Shown: positions 17,586 to 26,389, numbered from the stretch's first letter. The stretch is DNA of 64,000 nucleotides from UBA6016 sp964568395 (GCA_964568395.1 CAZMPN010000004.1:72837-136836); one strand, 5' to 3'. Program-made: numbers and translations. Notes: generated from the sequence alone by a model not told the origin.

Positions 17586-17872
17586 TTTGCGGGAATATTT
17601 TGAGTAGGCGTGAGCACCTTTACGCTATCGATTACCGATTTGTTTTTCTCTTTGTTGAAAGAGTATGTCAAAAATACGGTGTTTATGATGAACAAAACGC
17701 CGACCGCAAACGTCGCTTTAGTCAAAAATCCGGCGGGTCCTTTTGCGCCGAATACCGATTCGTTGCTTCCGCTGTATGCGCCAAGCCCTATGGACGAGCT
17801 TTTTTGCAAAAGTACGGCAAGGGTCAGAATGGCCGTTAAAATAAATTGAATAACTATTGAAAAACTTATCAT
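17582..17872 (-). CDS. secG: SecG preprotein translocase subunit
   Basis: Accessory subunit of the SecYEG channel, 96 residues with two membrane helices (IVIQFILTAILTLAVLLQ and TKATFAVGVLFIINTVFL) around the cytoplasmic loop KSSSIGLGAYSGSNESVFGAKGP, which contains the family's glycine-rich SecG motif. It is the first gene of the operon reaching down to the MFS gene and is divergent from the bioC-like gene. Confidence 0.92.
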   Translation of the reverse strand: MISFSIVIQFILTAILTLAVLLQKSSSIGLGAYSGSNESVFGAKGPAGFLTKATFAVGVLFIINTVFLTYSFNKEKNKSVIDSVKVLTPTQNIPAK

Positions 17873-17948
17873 TTTTAAATTTCCTTGATGCTCTAAAAGG
17901 TTATAATGAAGCCCGAAATATTAGCTAAAAAAGTTTGAAAAAATAGTA

Positions 17949-18665
17949 ATGCCCACAAACCAATTCGATAGATACGCAATAAGTTATTCACAAAATAGAG
18001 ATATACAAAAAAAAATAGCCCAAAAACTCCTGCGCACGGCCTCGGCAAAAGAGTATAAGAGAATAGTGGACATAGGATGCGGAGACGGCGCGGTTTATGA
18101 GGAGTGCGGCGGTTCAAAGGAGCTGTTTTTGGGCGTCGACTCTAGTCCGAAAATGTGCGACCTGCACCGAAGGCATGACGGTTGCGCCGTTTTGTGCGGC
18201 GATTTTGACGATTTGCGGCTAATATTGGAAATAAAAGAGAGGTTCGGTAAGTTCGACCTTCTTGTATCCTCGTCCGCACTTCAATGGTCCAAAAAACTAC
18301 CTGATACGGTTTCGGGTCTATCTGGCCTGGCGAGAGATTTTGCCGTCTCTGTTTTTACGAGAGGCACTTTTGTTTCGGTGCGCGAGTGCGTCGGCGTTGA
18401 AAGTTTTTTGCCGACCGTAGACGACGTCAAAAACTCTTTTGCCTCTTTTTGCGTAAAAGAACTATTCGTCGAGAGCTACAAAAAAGAGTTCGATACGCCG
18501 CGCGACGCGCTTAGGTTTATAAAAACTACAGGGGTATCCGGAGGAGCGAATAGCATCAGCTATAAGCAGGCCAAAAAGCTATATACGGACGGTCCTACGG
18601 TGCTTGAATTCGAAGTAGTCTATGTGGTGGGAAGTTTTGAGAAAAGAGATTTTTCTATATCGTAG
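17949..18665 (+). CDS. bioC: BioC-like malonyl-ACP O-methyltransferase
   Basis: SAM-dependent methyltransferase of 238 residues. It starts with FDRYAISYSQNRDIQKKIAQKLL, typical of BioC, then motif I IVDIGCGDGAVYE, the acidic VDSSPKM, and the BioC-type SSSALQWSKKLP and KTTGVSGG segments. BioC methylates malonyl-ACP so that it can enter fatty-acid synthesis as the pimelate precursor of biotin. No other bio gene is adjacent. The 3' end overlaps the convergent ThiE-like gene by 46 bases. Confidence 0.78.
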   Translation: MPTNQFDRYAISYSQNRDIQKKIAQKLLRTASAKEYKRIVDIGCGDGAVYEECGGSKELFLGVDSSPKMCDLHRRHDGCAVLCGDFDDLRLILEIKERFGKFDLLVSSSALQWSKKLPDTVSGLSGLARDFAVSVFTRGTFVSVRECVGVESFLPTVDDVKNSFASFCVKELFVESYKKEFDTPRDALRFIKTTGVSGGANSISYKQAKKLYTDGPTVLEFEVVYVVGSFEKRDFSIS

Positions 18666-19045
18666 AGAGCGTATCTGATTTTTTTAAACTCTTCCGCTTC
18701 TTCCGTGTTTATCAGCTTCAGGCTCTCCTCCAATACCCTCGCCGACTCCTCGGCTCTTTTGAAGTTTGCGACCAGAAGCGAATGTATGTCGATCCTCTTT
18801 TTTTCTTCGGATGTCGTATCTTTTAGGATATCGCCTATGATGTCCCTGTTTGCCAAGGCTTCTAGAAGACAAGACGTTCTGGCTTTATGACGGAGGTTTT
18901 TTAGTTTCGAGGCTTCGTCTTTAAATTCATATACGAACCTGCATATGTCTTCAATGACCCTTATCCCCTCTTTGAGGCGGTTTAGATTGGCGTCGACAAG
19001 CCGAAAGAGGCTTGCCGCGTCAGACTTACTCTTCGCTGCTTCCAA
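18620..19045 (-). CDS. ThiE-associated N-terminal-domain protein (ThiD2-like)
   Basis: A 141-residue all-helical protein. The opening LFRLVDANLNRLKEGIRVIEDICRFVYE and the later FKRAEESARVLEESLKL match the small helical domain found at the N-terminus of some thiamine-phosphate synthases (ThiD2/ThiE-associated domain); here it stands alone without the catalytic barrel. Its role in thiamine metabolism is inferred from the family only. Start overlaps the Bax-inhibitor gene by 20 bases, so the two are co-transcribed. Confidence 0.7.
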   Translation of the reverse strand: MEAAKSKSDAASLFRLVDANLNRLKEGIRVIEDICRFVYEFKDEASKLKNLRHKARTSCLLEALANRDIIGDILKDTTSEEKKRIDIHSLLVANFKRAEESARVLEESLKLINTEEAEEFKKIRYALYDIEKSLFSKLPTT

Positions 19046-19763
19046 AAATGCCGAGTATTTGTAGAAGTGAAACGAAAAGATTTAGAAAATCGAGATATAG
19101 GCTTGCGGCCGCGCTTACAGGTGAGTCGTATGCGCCTTGGATAATGTTTTGCGTATCGTAAAGAATGAAAAAGCTAAAGAGCAGGGCGCCCGCACCGGCC
19201 AGGATAAGCTGAAGTATCGGACTGCCTAGGAATATATTGACGATTCCGCCCACTATCATGATGATTAACGCTATGAAAAGCATTTTGCCCATCATCGTAA
19301 AGTCTTTTTTGGTGTTCATGGCAAACATAGTAAGGCCGCCGAACGCCACCGACGTCATCAAAAACGCGTTTGTAACGATGCCGGCGCCGCCAGGCATATG
19401 CAGTATCGCGCTTAGAAGCGGAGTCAACGTTAGACCGCTGATAAAAGTAAAGGCAAAAAGCACTATGGAATTAATGCCCGGTTTGTTTCTGACGAAGTGA
19501 AGCCCGAATATAAGAGCAATTTCCAGTATTACCAGAGGCCAGTAGAAGCTTTTTATGGTAGCCGCAGCCTGCATGCCGGCGTACGCTCCGGCAGTTCCGG
19601 CCATAAGGCTCGCCGCAAAATACATATATGTAGTTTTGACGAACGCGTTGATGTCCGTTATTACGTGCTGCGTCTCTTCTTCCTGCGCCCCGTAATTTAT
19701 TCTCTCCAGTCCGTTGTCGGATTGCCCTGGATTTCTAGCGTAATCCCTGTCGTAAAGTCCCAT
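19026..19763 (-). CDS. Bax inhibitor-1/YccA-family membrane protein
   Basis: A 245-residue protein with seven predicted membrane helices after a hydrophilic N-terminus of about 45 residues. The segments TYMYFAASLMAGTAGAYAGM, SGLTLTPLLSAIL and the C-terminal FFILYDTQNIIQGAYDSPVSAAASLYLDFLNLF, with its conserved Asp residues, are characteristic of the BI-1/YccA/TMBIM family. Bacterial members include YccA, which modulates FtsH, and the calcium-leak channel BsYetJ. Confidence 0.9.
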   Translation of the reverse strand: MGLYDRDYARNPGQSDNGLERINYGAQEEETQHVITDINAFVKTTYMYFAASLMAGTAGAYAGMQAAATIKSFYWPLVILEIALIFGLHFVRNKPGINSIVLFAFTFISGLTLTPLLSAILHMPGGAGIVTNAFLMTSVAFGGLTMFAMNTKKDFTMMGKMLFIALIIMIVGGIVNIFLGSPILQLILAGAGALLFSFFILYDTQNIIQGAYDSPVSAAASLYLDFLNLFVSLLQILGIFGSSEE

Positions 19764-19943
19764 TCAAGAACTCTCCCGTTTTTTAAAATTCAAGCTCTGG
19801 ACATCAGAGTTTGAGGCATTCTAACGGAAATTTGTTAATAAAATGTTAGTGTTCTATTTCGCTTATATAATTTTTTATTTAATTTCTGATATAAAAGTAA
19901 CATATATAAAAAAGCGCACCGAGAACATCTACGGAGGGTTGAT

Positions 19944-20744
19944 ATGGGCGTCAGACATCCGGCGGTTGCGGGTATGTTTTATCCAAAAGAGAAAGATAGG
20001 CTAAAAGAGTTTGTCGGATATGCGATAAGCGAGTCGTCGGATGCTTCCAAGCGGCCAAAGATTATCGTCTCGCCTCATGCGGGATATGTGTATAGCGGGT
20101 ATACGGCTGGGCATGCTTTCAGGCAGCTTCTTAATTTGGATGAGGGCGTAGAGTATAAAGTGCTTCTGCTCGGACCTTCGCACAGGGTGTATCTGGATGG
20201 AGCCTCTCTTAGTCCGGACGAATATTTTGAAACACCGCTAGGGAATATAAAGGTAGATAAAGAAGAGTCGGCTAGACTGATGCAGAAATTCCCGACTCTT
20301 ATTAGCAGCGAAGTGGCGCATAGGCTTGAGCACTCTCTTGAAGTTCAGCTGCCGTTTTTGCAGCTCTCTCTAAAAAAGTTCACGATTGTGCCACTCGTAT
20401 ACGGAAATATTTCGGATAAAGAGCTTTTTTCAATTTTGGAAGAGTTTTTGCTTGACGATAATAGAATATGTATAATTAGTAGTGATTTAAGCCATTACTA
20501 TCCGCACAAAGAGGCCGTAGCGATAGACTCTTACTGCATAAAAGGCGTTGAAACCCTTGATTTGTCGGCGCTTGAAGCATGTGAGGCTTGCGGAAGACCT
20601 GGTATTTCGGCGGCGGTTAGATATGCACTTAAACATAACTTAAAATCAAAAACGCTAGACTACAAAACAAGCGGCGATACTACGGGCGACAAAGATAGCG
20701 TGGTAGGCTACGGAAGTTTTATGTTTTATAAGGAAGGGCAATGA
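19944..20744 (+). CDS. amrB: AmmeMemoRadiSam system protein B (Memo-like)
   Basis: A 266-residue Memo-family protein, similar in fold to class III extradiol dioxygenases. Family segments visible are VRHPAVAGMFYP at the N-terminus, PHAGYVYSGYTAGHAF, LLGPSHRVYLDG, EHSLEVQLPFLQ and ISSDLSHYYPH, which contain the conserved His residues. A ribosome-binding site (GGAGGG) precedes the ATG. Forms an overlapping pair with the AMMECR1-type gene downstream. In many genomes a radical-SAM gene completes the set; none is present here. The biochemical role is unknown. Confidence 0.9.
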   Translation: MGVRHPAVAGMFYPKEKDRLKEFVGYAISESSDASKRPKIIVSPHAGYVYSGYTAGHAFRQLLNLDEGVEYKVLLLGPSHRVYLDGASLSPDEYFETPLGNIKVDKEESARLMQKFPTLISSEVAHRLEHSLEVQLPFLQLSLKKFTIVPLVYGNISDKELFSILEEFLLDDNRICIISSDLSHYYPHKEAVAIDSYCIKGVETLDLSALEACEACGRPGISAAVRYALKHNLKSKTLDYKTSGDTTGDKDSVVGYGSFMFYKEGQ

Positions 20745-21298
20745 CAGAGAGCGAAAAGCTGACGGCTTTGAGGCTTGCCAGAAATGCAATAGAGAGCGAA
20801 CTTTTAAGAACACCGCAAGCGAGATTGGAGCAACTACCGCCACTATTTGCCGAGGAAGGCGCCGTATTCGTTACGCTAAAAAACAGAGACGGCTCTTTGC
20901 GCGGATGTATAGGGTCGCTATTGGCGCACAGAAGTCTATACGAAGATATAGTAGAAAACTCCATATCCAGCGCATTTAAAGATCCTAGATTTATGCCCCT
21001 GTCTGTGTCCGAACTGCCAAACATAAAAATAGAACTATCGCTTTTGAAGACTCCGGCCGAGCTTACTTACGGCTCCGCTGAAGAGTTGCTATCAAAAATT
21101 ACGCCTATGGAAGACGGCCTTATCATAAAATTTGAAGAGTACCAAGCCACATTCTTGCCATCCGTATGGGAGGAGATAACTTCAAAAGAGGAGTTTATCT
21201 CAAGGCTATGCCAAAAAGCCGGACTTGACGCCGACTTTTGGAGAAGTGGAAAGCTTGAGGTATATGTATATAAGGCCGAAAAAATTAGCGAAAACTAA
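20741..21298 (+). CDS. amrA: AmmeMemoRadiSam system protein A (AMMECR1 domain)
   Basis: A 185-residue AMMECR1-domain protein. The hallmark segment GSLRGCIGSLLAHRSLYEDIVENSISSAFKDPRF (residues about 47-80) and FLPSVWEEI later on identify the family. The start overlaps amrB by 4 bases, giving translational coupling. The last 14 bases overlap the convergent leuA gene. Function unknown; the conserved pairing with Memo-type proteins suggests the two act together. Confidence 0.9.
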   Translation: MTESEKLTALRLARNAIESELLRTPQARLEQLPPLFAEEGAVFVTLKNRDGSLRGCIGSLLAHRSLYEDIVENSISSAFKDPRFMPLSVSELPNIKIELSLLKTPAELTYGSAEELLSKITPMEDGLIIKFEEYQATFLPSVWEEITSKEEFISRLCQKAGLDADFWRSGKLEVYVYKAEKISEN

Positions 21299-22592
21299 AT
21301 TCCCGCCTGTATATTTCGGCTATTTCCCAGCTTTTAAGCTCCCTGCCTTCTTTATCCGATACCTTCTTTACTATTTTCCCAAAACCGATACTCTCTTCTT
21401 TTGATAATTCAACACCCAAAATCTCTTTGATGATAAAAGCGGCGCCGCCTTTGCCCGATTGCGAATTTATCCTCACTACTTTTTCAAACCCTCTTTTGAT
21501 ATCTCTTGGGTCTATCGGTAGATATGGCACTTCCCAATGTTTGCCGTCCGTGTTTTCATGCGCTTCGAGCCCTTTTTTGATTGCGTCTTGATGCCCGCCG
21601 CTAAACGCCGTAAATATCATCTCTCCCGCATACGGATGACGGATATGTGTAGCTATGCCGGTGATGCCCTCCGCAAACTCCCTGACGTCGTCTATATGCG
21701 ATAAGCATAGCCGCGGGGCGATACCTTGCGAGTATATATTGAAAGCCAAGGTTACCAAATCCAAGTTTCCAGCCCTCTCTCCGTTGCCAAACAATGTCCC
21801 CTCGACCCTGTCCGCTCCGGCAAGCAATGCCATCTCCGCGGAGGCCACCGCAGTCCCTCTGTCGTTGTGCGGATGGACGCTTACTATGACGACCTCCCTG
21901 TTTTTCAAGTTTTTGCACATCCACTCAACTCTGTCCGCATAGATGTTTGGCGTGCACGCTTCCAATGTGTTTGCCAAGTTGATTATCATTTTGCGCTCTT
22001 GCGTCGGCTTCGCTTCTTCTATCACTGCGTTGCAGATGGCGGCGGCAAATTCCAACGACGTCTGCGAGAAACTCTCCGGCGTATATTCGAACATCACTTC
22101 GCCCTCAAAATCGGCCGTAAGCTCCTTTAACGTTCTTATCCCGTCGACGGCCATAGCTATTATCTCTTCATCGGACTTGCCGAATACCGCCTTTCTTTGG
22201 AATTCGCTTGTCGGGTTGTATAGGTGAAATATGGCTTTTTTGGCTCCCTTCATCGCCTCTACGCTTCGCTCTATTAACTCGCGGCGTGCAGGAATAAGCA
22301 CCTGCAACCAGACGTCGTCCGGCGCTATCTCCTCCTCGATAACGCGTCTCGTAAACTCAAAATCGGTATCGGATGCACTCGGGTAGCTGATTTCGATATG
22401 CTTAAACCCCATGCCGACCAATACTTTGAAATACTCGATTTTTTGCGATGCGTTAAGCGGATTTATAAGCGCCTGATTGCCGTCTCGCAAATCTACCGAA
22501 CAATACATCGGCGCTTTTGTGATTTGGCGGCTTGGCCACTCTCTAACTAAGTTTTTGACAATAGGATATGGTCTGTATTTTGTATGATTCAT
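21285..22592 (-). CDS. leuA: 2-Isopropylmalate synthase without the C-terminal regulatory domain
   Basis: First committed enzyme of leucine synthesis (acetyl-CoA plus 2-ketoisovalerate). From ATG 22592, which follows GGAG, the protein has 435 residues. It belongs to the yeast/mycobacterial type: KYRPYP at the start, the catalytic and metal-binding DLRDGNQ at 34-40, HPHNDRG near 240, and FSGGHQDAI. The chain ends at the linker region (SWEIAEIYRREF), where longer homologues of 550-640 residues go on into the leucine-binding regulatory domain. Feedback inhibition by leucine is therefore expected to be absent or altered. A leucine-rich leader peptide precedes it. Confidence 0.92.
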   Translation of the reverse strand: MNHTKYRPYPIVKNLVREWPSRQITKAPMYCSVDLRDGNQALINPLNASQKIEYFKVLVGMGFKHIEISYPSASDTDFEFTRRVIEEEIAPDDVWLQVLIPARRELIERSVEAMKGAKKAIFHLYNPTSEFQRKAVFGKSDEEIIAMAVDGIRTLKELTADFEGEVMFEYTPESFSQTSLEFAAAICNAVIEEAKPTQERKMIINLANTLEACTPNIYADRVEWMCKNLKNREVVIVSVHPHNDRGTAVASAEMALLAGADRVEGTLFGNGERAGNLDLVTLAFNIYSQGIAPRLCLSHIDDVREFAEGITGIATHIRHPYAGEMIFTAFSGGHQDAIKKGLEAHENTDGKHWEVPYLPIDPRDIKRGFEKVVRINSQSGKGGAAFIIKEILGVELSKEESIGFGKIVKKVSDKEGRELKSWEIAEIYRREFSFR

Positions 22593-22686
22593 TGTTTTTC
22601 TCCAAATTTTTGACAATAAAAATGTATGTTTGACCGCTCTATGCGGCGCTTATTTTGACAACGGGTTTAAAAAATTGTGCTGTGTT
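22593..22686 (-). promoter_or_regulatory. Candidate leucine attenuator between leader peptide and leuA
   Basis: About 94 bases separate the leader stop codon from the leuA ATG. They contain short inverted repeats (CTGT/ACAG beginning in the leader end and followed by six Ts on the minus strand; CCGC-ATAGA-GCGG) and a repeated TTGTCAAAA. An attenuator is expected here from the leader peptide, but I could not settle a clear terminator/antiterminator pair by eye. Confidence 0.4.
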
Positions 22687-22770
22687 TTACAGTAGTGTTG
22701 AGAGTTGAAGCAGGAGCAGTGAAGAAACGGCTTTTATGTATGTGTGTTGCGTATTAGGTGTGTTTCGCAT
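22687..22770 (-). CDS. leuL: leuA leader peptide (27 codons, seven leucines)
   Basis: A short reading frame too small for usual gene finders. It has ATG at 22770-22768, an excellent ribosome-binding site (AAAGGAG, six bases before the ATG) and TAA at 22689-22687. The C-terminal half reads SSLLLLQLSTLL, with seven Leu codons of four kinds. It lies about 95 bases upstream of leuA on the same strand. This is the classical layout of a leucine leader peptide: ribosome stalling at the Leu codons when charged tRNA-Leu is scarce would favour transcription into leuA. The mechanism is inferred from other bacteria. Confidence 0.85.
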   Translation of the reverse strand: MRNTPNTQHTYIKAVSSLLLLQLSTLL

Positions 22771-22831
22771 TTTCTGCTCCTTTAAAAGTTTTTAGTGGCG
22801 AAATTCTACGATTTTTGATTTCAAATGTCAA

Positions 22832-23509
22832 TCAGCCCAAAAACCTATACCCTATACCCGTCTCCGTCGCTATCCTTTGGGGGCGGGAAGGGTATAGTTC
22901 TATCTTTTGCCTTAGCTGGTTTATAAATACCCTTAGATATTGGGTTTCGTTTTGATAGCCGACCCCCCAGATCTCCTTCAATAACCACGAGTGCGTGAGT
23001 ATTTTGCCTTGATTTTTGACTAGCGTCTTTAGCAGTTCATACTCCTTTGGCGTAAGTTTTAGTTCTTTGCCGTCAAGCTTTGCGGTGTGCGCGCTGATGT
23101 CTAACTCCAGGTTTTGGCTCGCAATCACATTGCTGTTTTGAGTATGTTCGCTTCTTCTAAGCGCCGCTTTTATTCTGGCTATTAGTTCCCCGGTGCCGAA
23201 CGGCTTGACAAGATAATCGTCCGCTCCGGCTTCGAGCGCATAAATTTTTTGCTCTTCCATTCCTATCGCCGATAGTATTATAATCGGAGCCGCACTCCAC
23301 TCCCTAAACCGCGATAGAAATTCCATCCCGCTGCCGTCCGGCAAACCTATATCCAAAAGCACCAATGCCGGATTCTGGACTGCCGATTTGCCGATCGCCT
23401 CCGTGACGCCGCTCGATTCTATGGGATCGAAGCCGCTTGCCTCCAACGTAACCGCAAGCATTTTTCTAATGGCTTTGTCGTCGTCTACTATTAATACTTT
23501 TTGTCTCAT
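22832..23509 (-). CDS. KdpE-like OmpR-family response regulator
   Basis: About 225 residues from ATG 23509 (the frame is open further upstream, but only this ATG overlaps the kinase stop as ATGA). The receiver domain has VLIVDDDKAIRKML, the phosphoacceptor in LVLLDIGLPDGSGMEFL and the Lys in YLVKPFGTGELIARI. The C-terminal winged helix has LTPKEYELLKTLVKNQGKILTHSWLLKEIWG and ends YLRVFINQLRQKIE...GIGYRF. These segments are those of KdpE. It is coupled to a KdpD-like kinase and the kup gene rather than to kdpFABC, which is absent from this window. Confidence 0.85.
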   Translation of the reverse strand: MRQKVLIVDDDKAIRKMLAVTLEASGFDPIESSGVTEAIGKSAVQNPALVLLDIGLPDGSGMEFLSRFREWSAAPIIILSAIGMEEQKIYALEAGADDYLVKPFGTGELIARIKAALRRSEHTQNSNVIASQNLELDISAHTAKLDGKELKLTPKEYELLKTLVKNQGKILTHSWLLKEIWGVGYQNETQYLRVFINQLRQKIELYPSRPQRIATETGIGYRFLG

Positions 23510-24502
23510 GTTATTGCCGGAATTTTGATATTTACGCAAAACAGGCCGTCTTTTACGCTTATGCCGATTCGTATGTTTAGTATCTCCGCTATTTTCAAGC
23601 ATAAATACAATCCAAGCCCGCTTCCTTCTTTCTCTTTCGAGTTAGACAGCCTTGACGACTTTTTGCCTATGTCGCCTATTTCGTTTTTTGTAGGCATATT
23701 TCCGTCATTACAAATTTCTATTACGACATACGAGGCGTCTCTTTTGGCGTCTATTTTGATATGCTCTCCGTATTTGAATGCGTTATCCATGACGATGCAA
23801 AGAGCTTGCTCTAGCAGCTCGGCGTCTATTGAGACTATCGGCAGATTCGCCTCGGCGTTAAAGTCGGCTATTTTTTTGTATTCACGCTCATATCTGGACA
23901 GTACGGCCTCCGTCATTTCGATGATGTCGCACTCTTTTAAAATAGGCTTTACGCCGCCCGCAAATCTGGCTTCCGCCAGCAAGGTCTCTACCAGTTTTTG
24001 CATCCGTCCCGAGCTTTCAAAAATATTTTCATGTAGTGATTTTTTCTGTTCGTTTGACAAGTTTAGCTCTTTGCTAAGAAGCGTGCTGGAGGCGCCGATA
24101 ATGGCTGCCAGCGGAGTCCTAAGTTCATGGGAGAGGGAGCCTATTATTGCTTTTGAGAAGTTTCTCCGAGAGTTCCAGCTCTTTTATTTTGGCCGCTTTT
24201 TGCGCCAATACGGACATTATGATACCTATGAAAAACATTATCGCGAAGCTAAAAACGTATCTGCCGTCATACACCGTAAGACTAAAGGCTGGAGGTATGA
24301 AGAGGATATTGAACGTCGTTACGGACAAAATGGAAATAACCGCTGTTTTTAGAGTACCCAGGAAAAGCGCCGCAAAAAGTATCGGCAGCATATACAGCAT
24401 GGCGATATTGATTAGCTCAAGTTCCGTCTTGTTTAGATAGGAGACAAGAGTGACGGCCGCCAATATCGCAATACTGAAAGGCGTTGACCTTAGTGTTTTC
24501 AT
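23506..24502 (-). pseudogene. Short KdpD-like sensor kinase, interrupted by a frameshift
   Basis: The first part (24502-24125) encodes about 110 residues of a DUF4118-type membrane domain with several helices (LVSYLNKTELELINIAMLY, VTTFNILFIPPAFSL), as in the centre of KdpD. At a run of four Ts on the plus strand (24151-24154) the frame shifts by one base: ELSEKLLK continues in the next frame as AIIGSLSHELRTPLAAIIGASSTLL, a canonical KdpD H-box, and on to the HATPase_c domain and its stop at 23506. Removing one base restores a single 331-residue protein. It lacks the large N-terminal KdpD and USP domains. It could be a real mutation, a sequencing error or programmed frameshifting. Confidence 0.8.
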
Positions 24503-24509
24503 GTTTTGA

Positions 24510-26336
24510 TTATAGCTCCGCCCGTCTTACGACGCCTAGAAGCTTTTGGTGCGGAAATTTGTAAAAATGGACAAAAGATGGCGACAAATCTTTGATGGCG
24601 GCAAAAACCATCCAAACCGGATTTTTTGTGACTATCTCCTCTTGCCCGTAGAAGATTGTTTTTTCGTCTATATTTTTGCTTTTTAGCACGCCTTCGACAT
24701 CCAGCATTTCCATATAGCCCGGCCTTATGATAAGCAAATCAAGCCCTTCCGTCATCGGAGTCAGCTCGGAGTATACCCCGTGCGGTTCGCTTGATGGTTT
24801 GACCGTGACGATGATATTTCGCTCATAGATAATTCCGTTTTGAAACATTGTCTTTGGAATATAGGCCGGGATAGCGTCGCTGTGTCTGGCGAAAAATAGC
24901 GCGGTTCCGGTTAGTTTTGTGCAGTCTGTATAGTTGCGCGTGTACTCATTTAGAAAATCGCCTTTCGCAACAGGAATAAACGAGGCGTATAGCTTTTTTT
25001 GCCCTTGCGTGTAGATGATGACGATAAGTAGCGGCACCGAGGCTATAATAAGAGACCAGTAGCCGCCGTGCGGGATTTTTAGAAGGCAGGATGTGAAAAA
25101 CACAGCGCTTGATATACCGGAAATCACGCTAAACGTTAATTTTACAAACTCTTTTTTATTCCAAAATATAGCGCCCATTAGGAGCGCTGTTATCGTCATG
25201 GCTCCAGATACCGCAAGACCGTACGCCGAAGCTAGCTTAGCGGACTCTTGGAAGATAAACAGCATTGCCACTACGCAAACCAGTAAAAACCAGTTTACCG
25301 CGCCGACATATATCTGCGAGCGCAGTTCATCGGATGTGTATTCGACTTTGAAGTGCGGGAATATACGGGTTGTCATCGCTTGGTATAGAACGGAGAATAT
25401 GCCGCTTATCATCGCTTGGGAGGCTATGACCGTGGCCATTATGGAGAGTAGCAAAAACGGCACGTAAAGAGCCGGCATGATGCTCTGCGCCGACTCGAAT
25501 AGCACGCTTTTTGAATCAGGATGCGCCATCAAAAACGCTCCTTGTCCAAAGTAGCTAAGCCATAATGCAATCGATACGAACAGCCACCCTTTGAGAATAG
25601 GGAGCCTGCCGAGATGGCCCATATCCGCATAGAGGGCTTCGCCGCCCGTGGCGCATAGAAGCACATCCGCCAGGATGATAAAAGCGGAGAGTGGATTTTC
25701 CAGTATAAAGCCTATGGCGTAATGTGGGCTGAGCGCGCTAAGAAGATGGACGTTTGTGCCGATAGAGCAAAGCCCTATGAATGAGAGCGTAAAAAACCAG
25801 ATGACCATAATAGGGCCAAATGCGGCGGCTACGCGCTCTACGCCTTTTTTTTGCACCGCAAAAAGAGCTATCGCGATAGCCGAGGCTATTAGTAAAAGCG
25901 TTAGCTTGCCGGTGTGCTCATATCCCGGGATAAGGGCGATACCCTCGACCGCCGACAGTATACTGATGGCGGGAGTGATGACGCCGTCGCCTATCATAAG
26001 CGATATTCCTACAAAACCTAAAGCCGACATGAACGCCGCCTGCTTGGCGCCTTTGATATACGGCGTGAGGATTTGCGTCAGCACTATCGTGCCGCCCTCG
26101 CCGCGCTTCGAGAGACTGGTGGCTAGCCATGCGTACTGCACGGTGACCAGTATCGTCATTGTCCAGACGACGAGAGAGAGGATGCCGAATATATTTTCCG
26201 TCGTAGGCTTGATAAGCAGAAAAATAATGGTAAATGTATATATCGGGCTTGTGCCGATGTCTCCGTATACGACGCCGAGCGATTTGATGACCATGAATTC
26301 GGTCTTGATGCGCTCTTTTATAGAGTCTATGCTCAA
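24510..26336 (-). CDS. kup: Kup-family low-affinity potassium transporter
   Basis: Potassium uptake protein of 608 residues with about 12 membrane helices in the first 430 and a hydrophilic C-terminal domain. Family landmarks are SLGVVYGDIGTSPIYTF at residues 18-34, GEGGTIVLTQIL, GDGVITPAISILSAVEG and ATGGEALYADMGHLG. It ends 7 bases before the KdpD-like kinase gene, so transporter and two-component pair are one operon. Direct repeats resembling a KdpE box lie upstream. Faces the ilvD gene divergently. Confidence 0.94.
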   Translation of the reverse strand: MSIDSIKERIKTEFMVIKSLGVVYGDIGTSPIYTFTIIFLLIKPTTENIFGILSLVVWTMTILVTVQYAWLATSLSKRGEGGTIVLTQILTPYIKGAKQAAFMSALGFVGISLMIGDGVITPAISILSAVEGIALIPGYEHTGKLTLLLIASAIAIALFAVQKKGVERVAAAFGPIMVIWFFTLSFIGLCSIGTNVHLLSALSPHYAIGFILENPLSAFIILADVLLCATGGEALYADMGHLGRLPILKGWLFVSIALWLSYFGQGAFLMAHPDSKSVLFESAQSIMPALYVPFLLLSIMATVIASQAMISGIFSVLYQAMTTRIFPHFKVEYTSDELRSQIYVGAVNWFLLVCVVAMLFIFQESAKLASAYGLAVSGAMTITALLMGAIFWNKKEFVKLTFSVISGISSAVFFTSCLLKIPHGGYWSLIIASVPLLIVIIYTQGQKKLYASFIPVAKGDFLNEYTRNYTDCTKLTGTALFFARHSDAIPAYIPKTMFQNGIIYERNIIVTVKPSSEPHGVYSELTPMTEGLDLLIIRPGYMEMLDVEGVLKSKNIDEKTIFYGQEEIVTKNPVWMVFAAIKDLSPSFVHFYKFPHQKLLGVVRRAEL

Positions 26337-26389
26337 AAGCTGCTCCTTTTTGGATTTTGGCTATCTTAACTCTTTTGGCGTAGCGCGGA

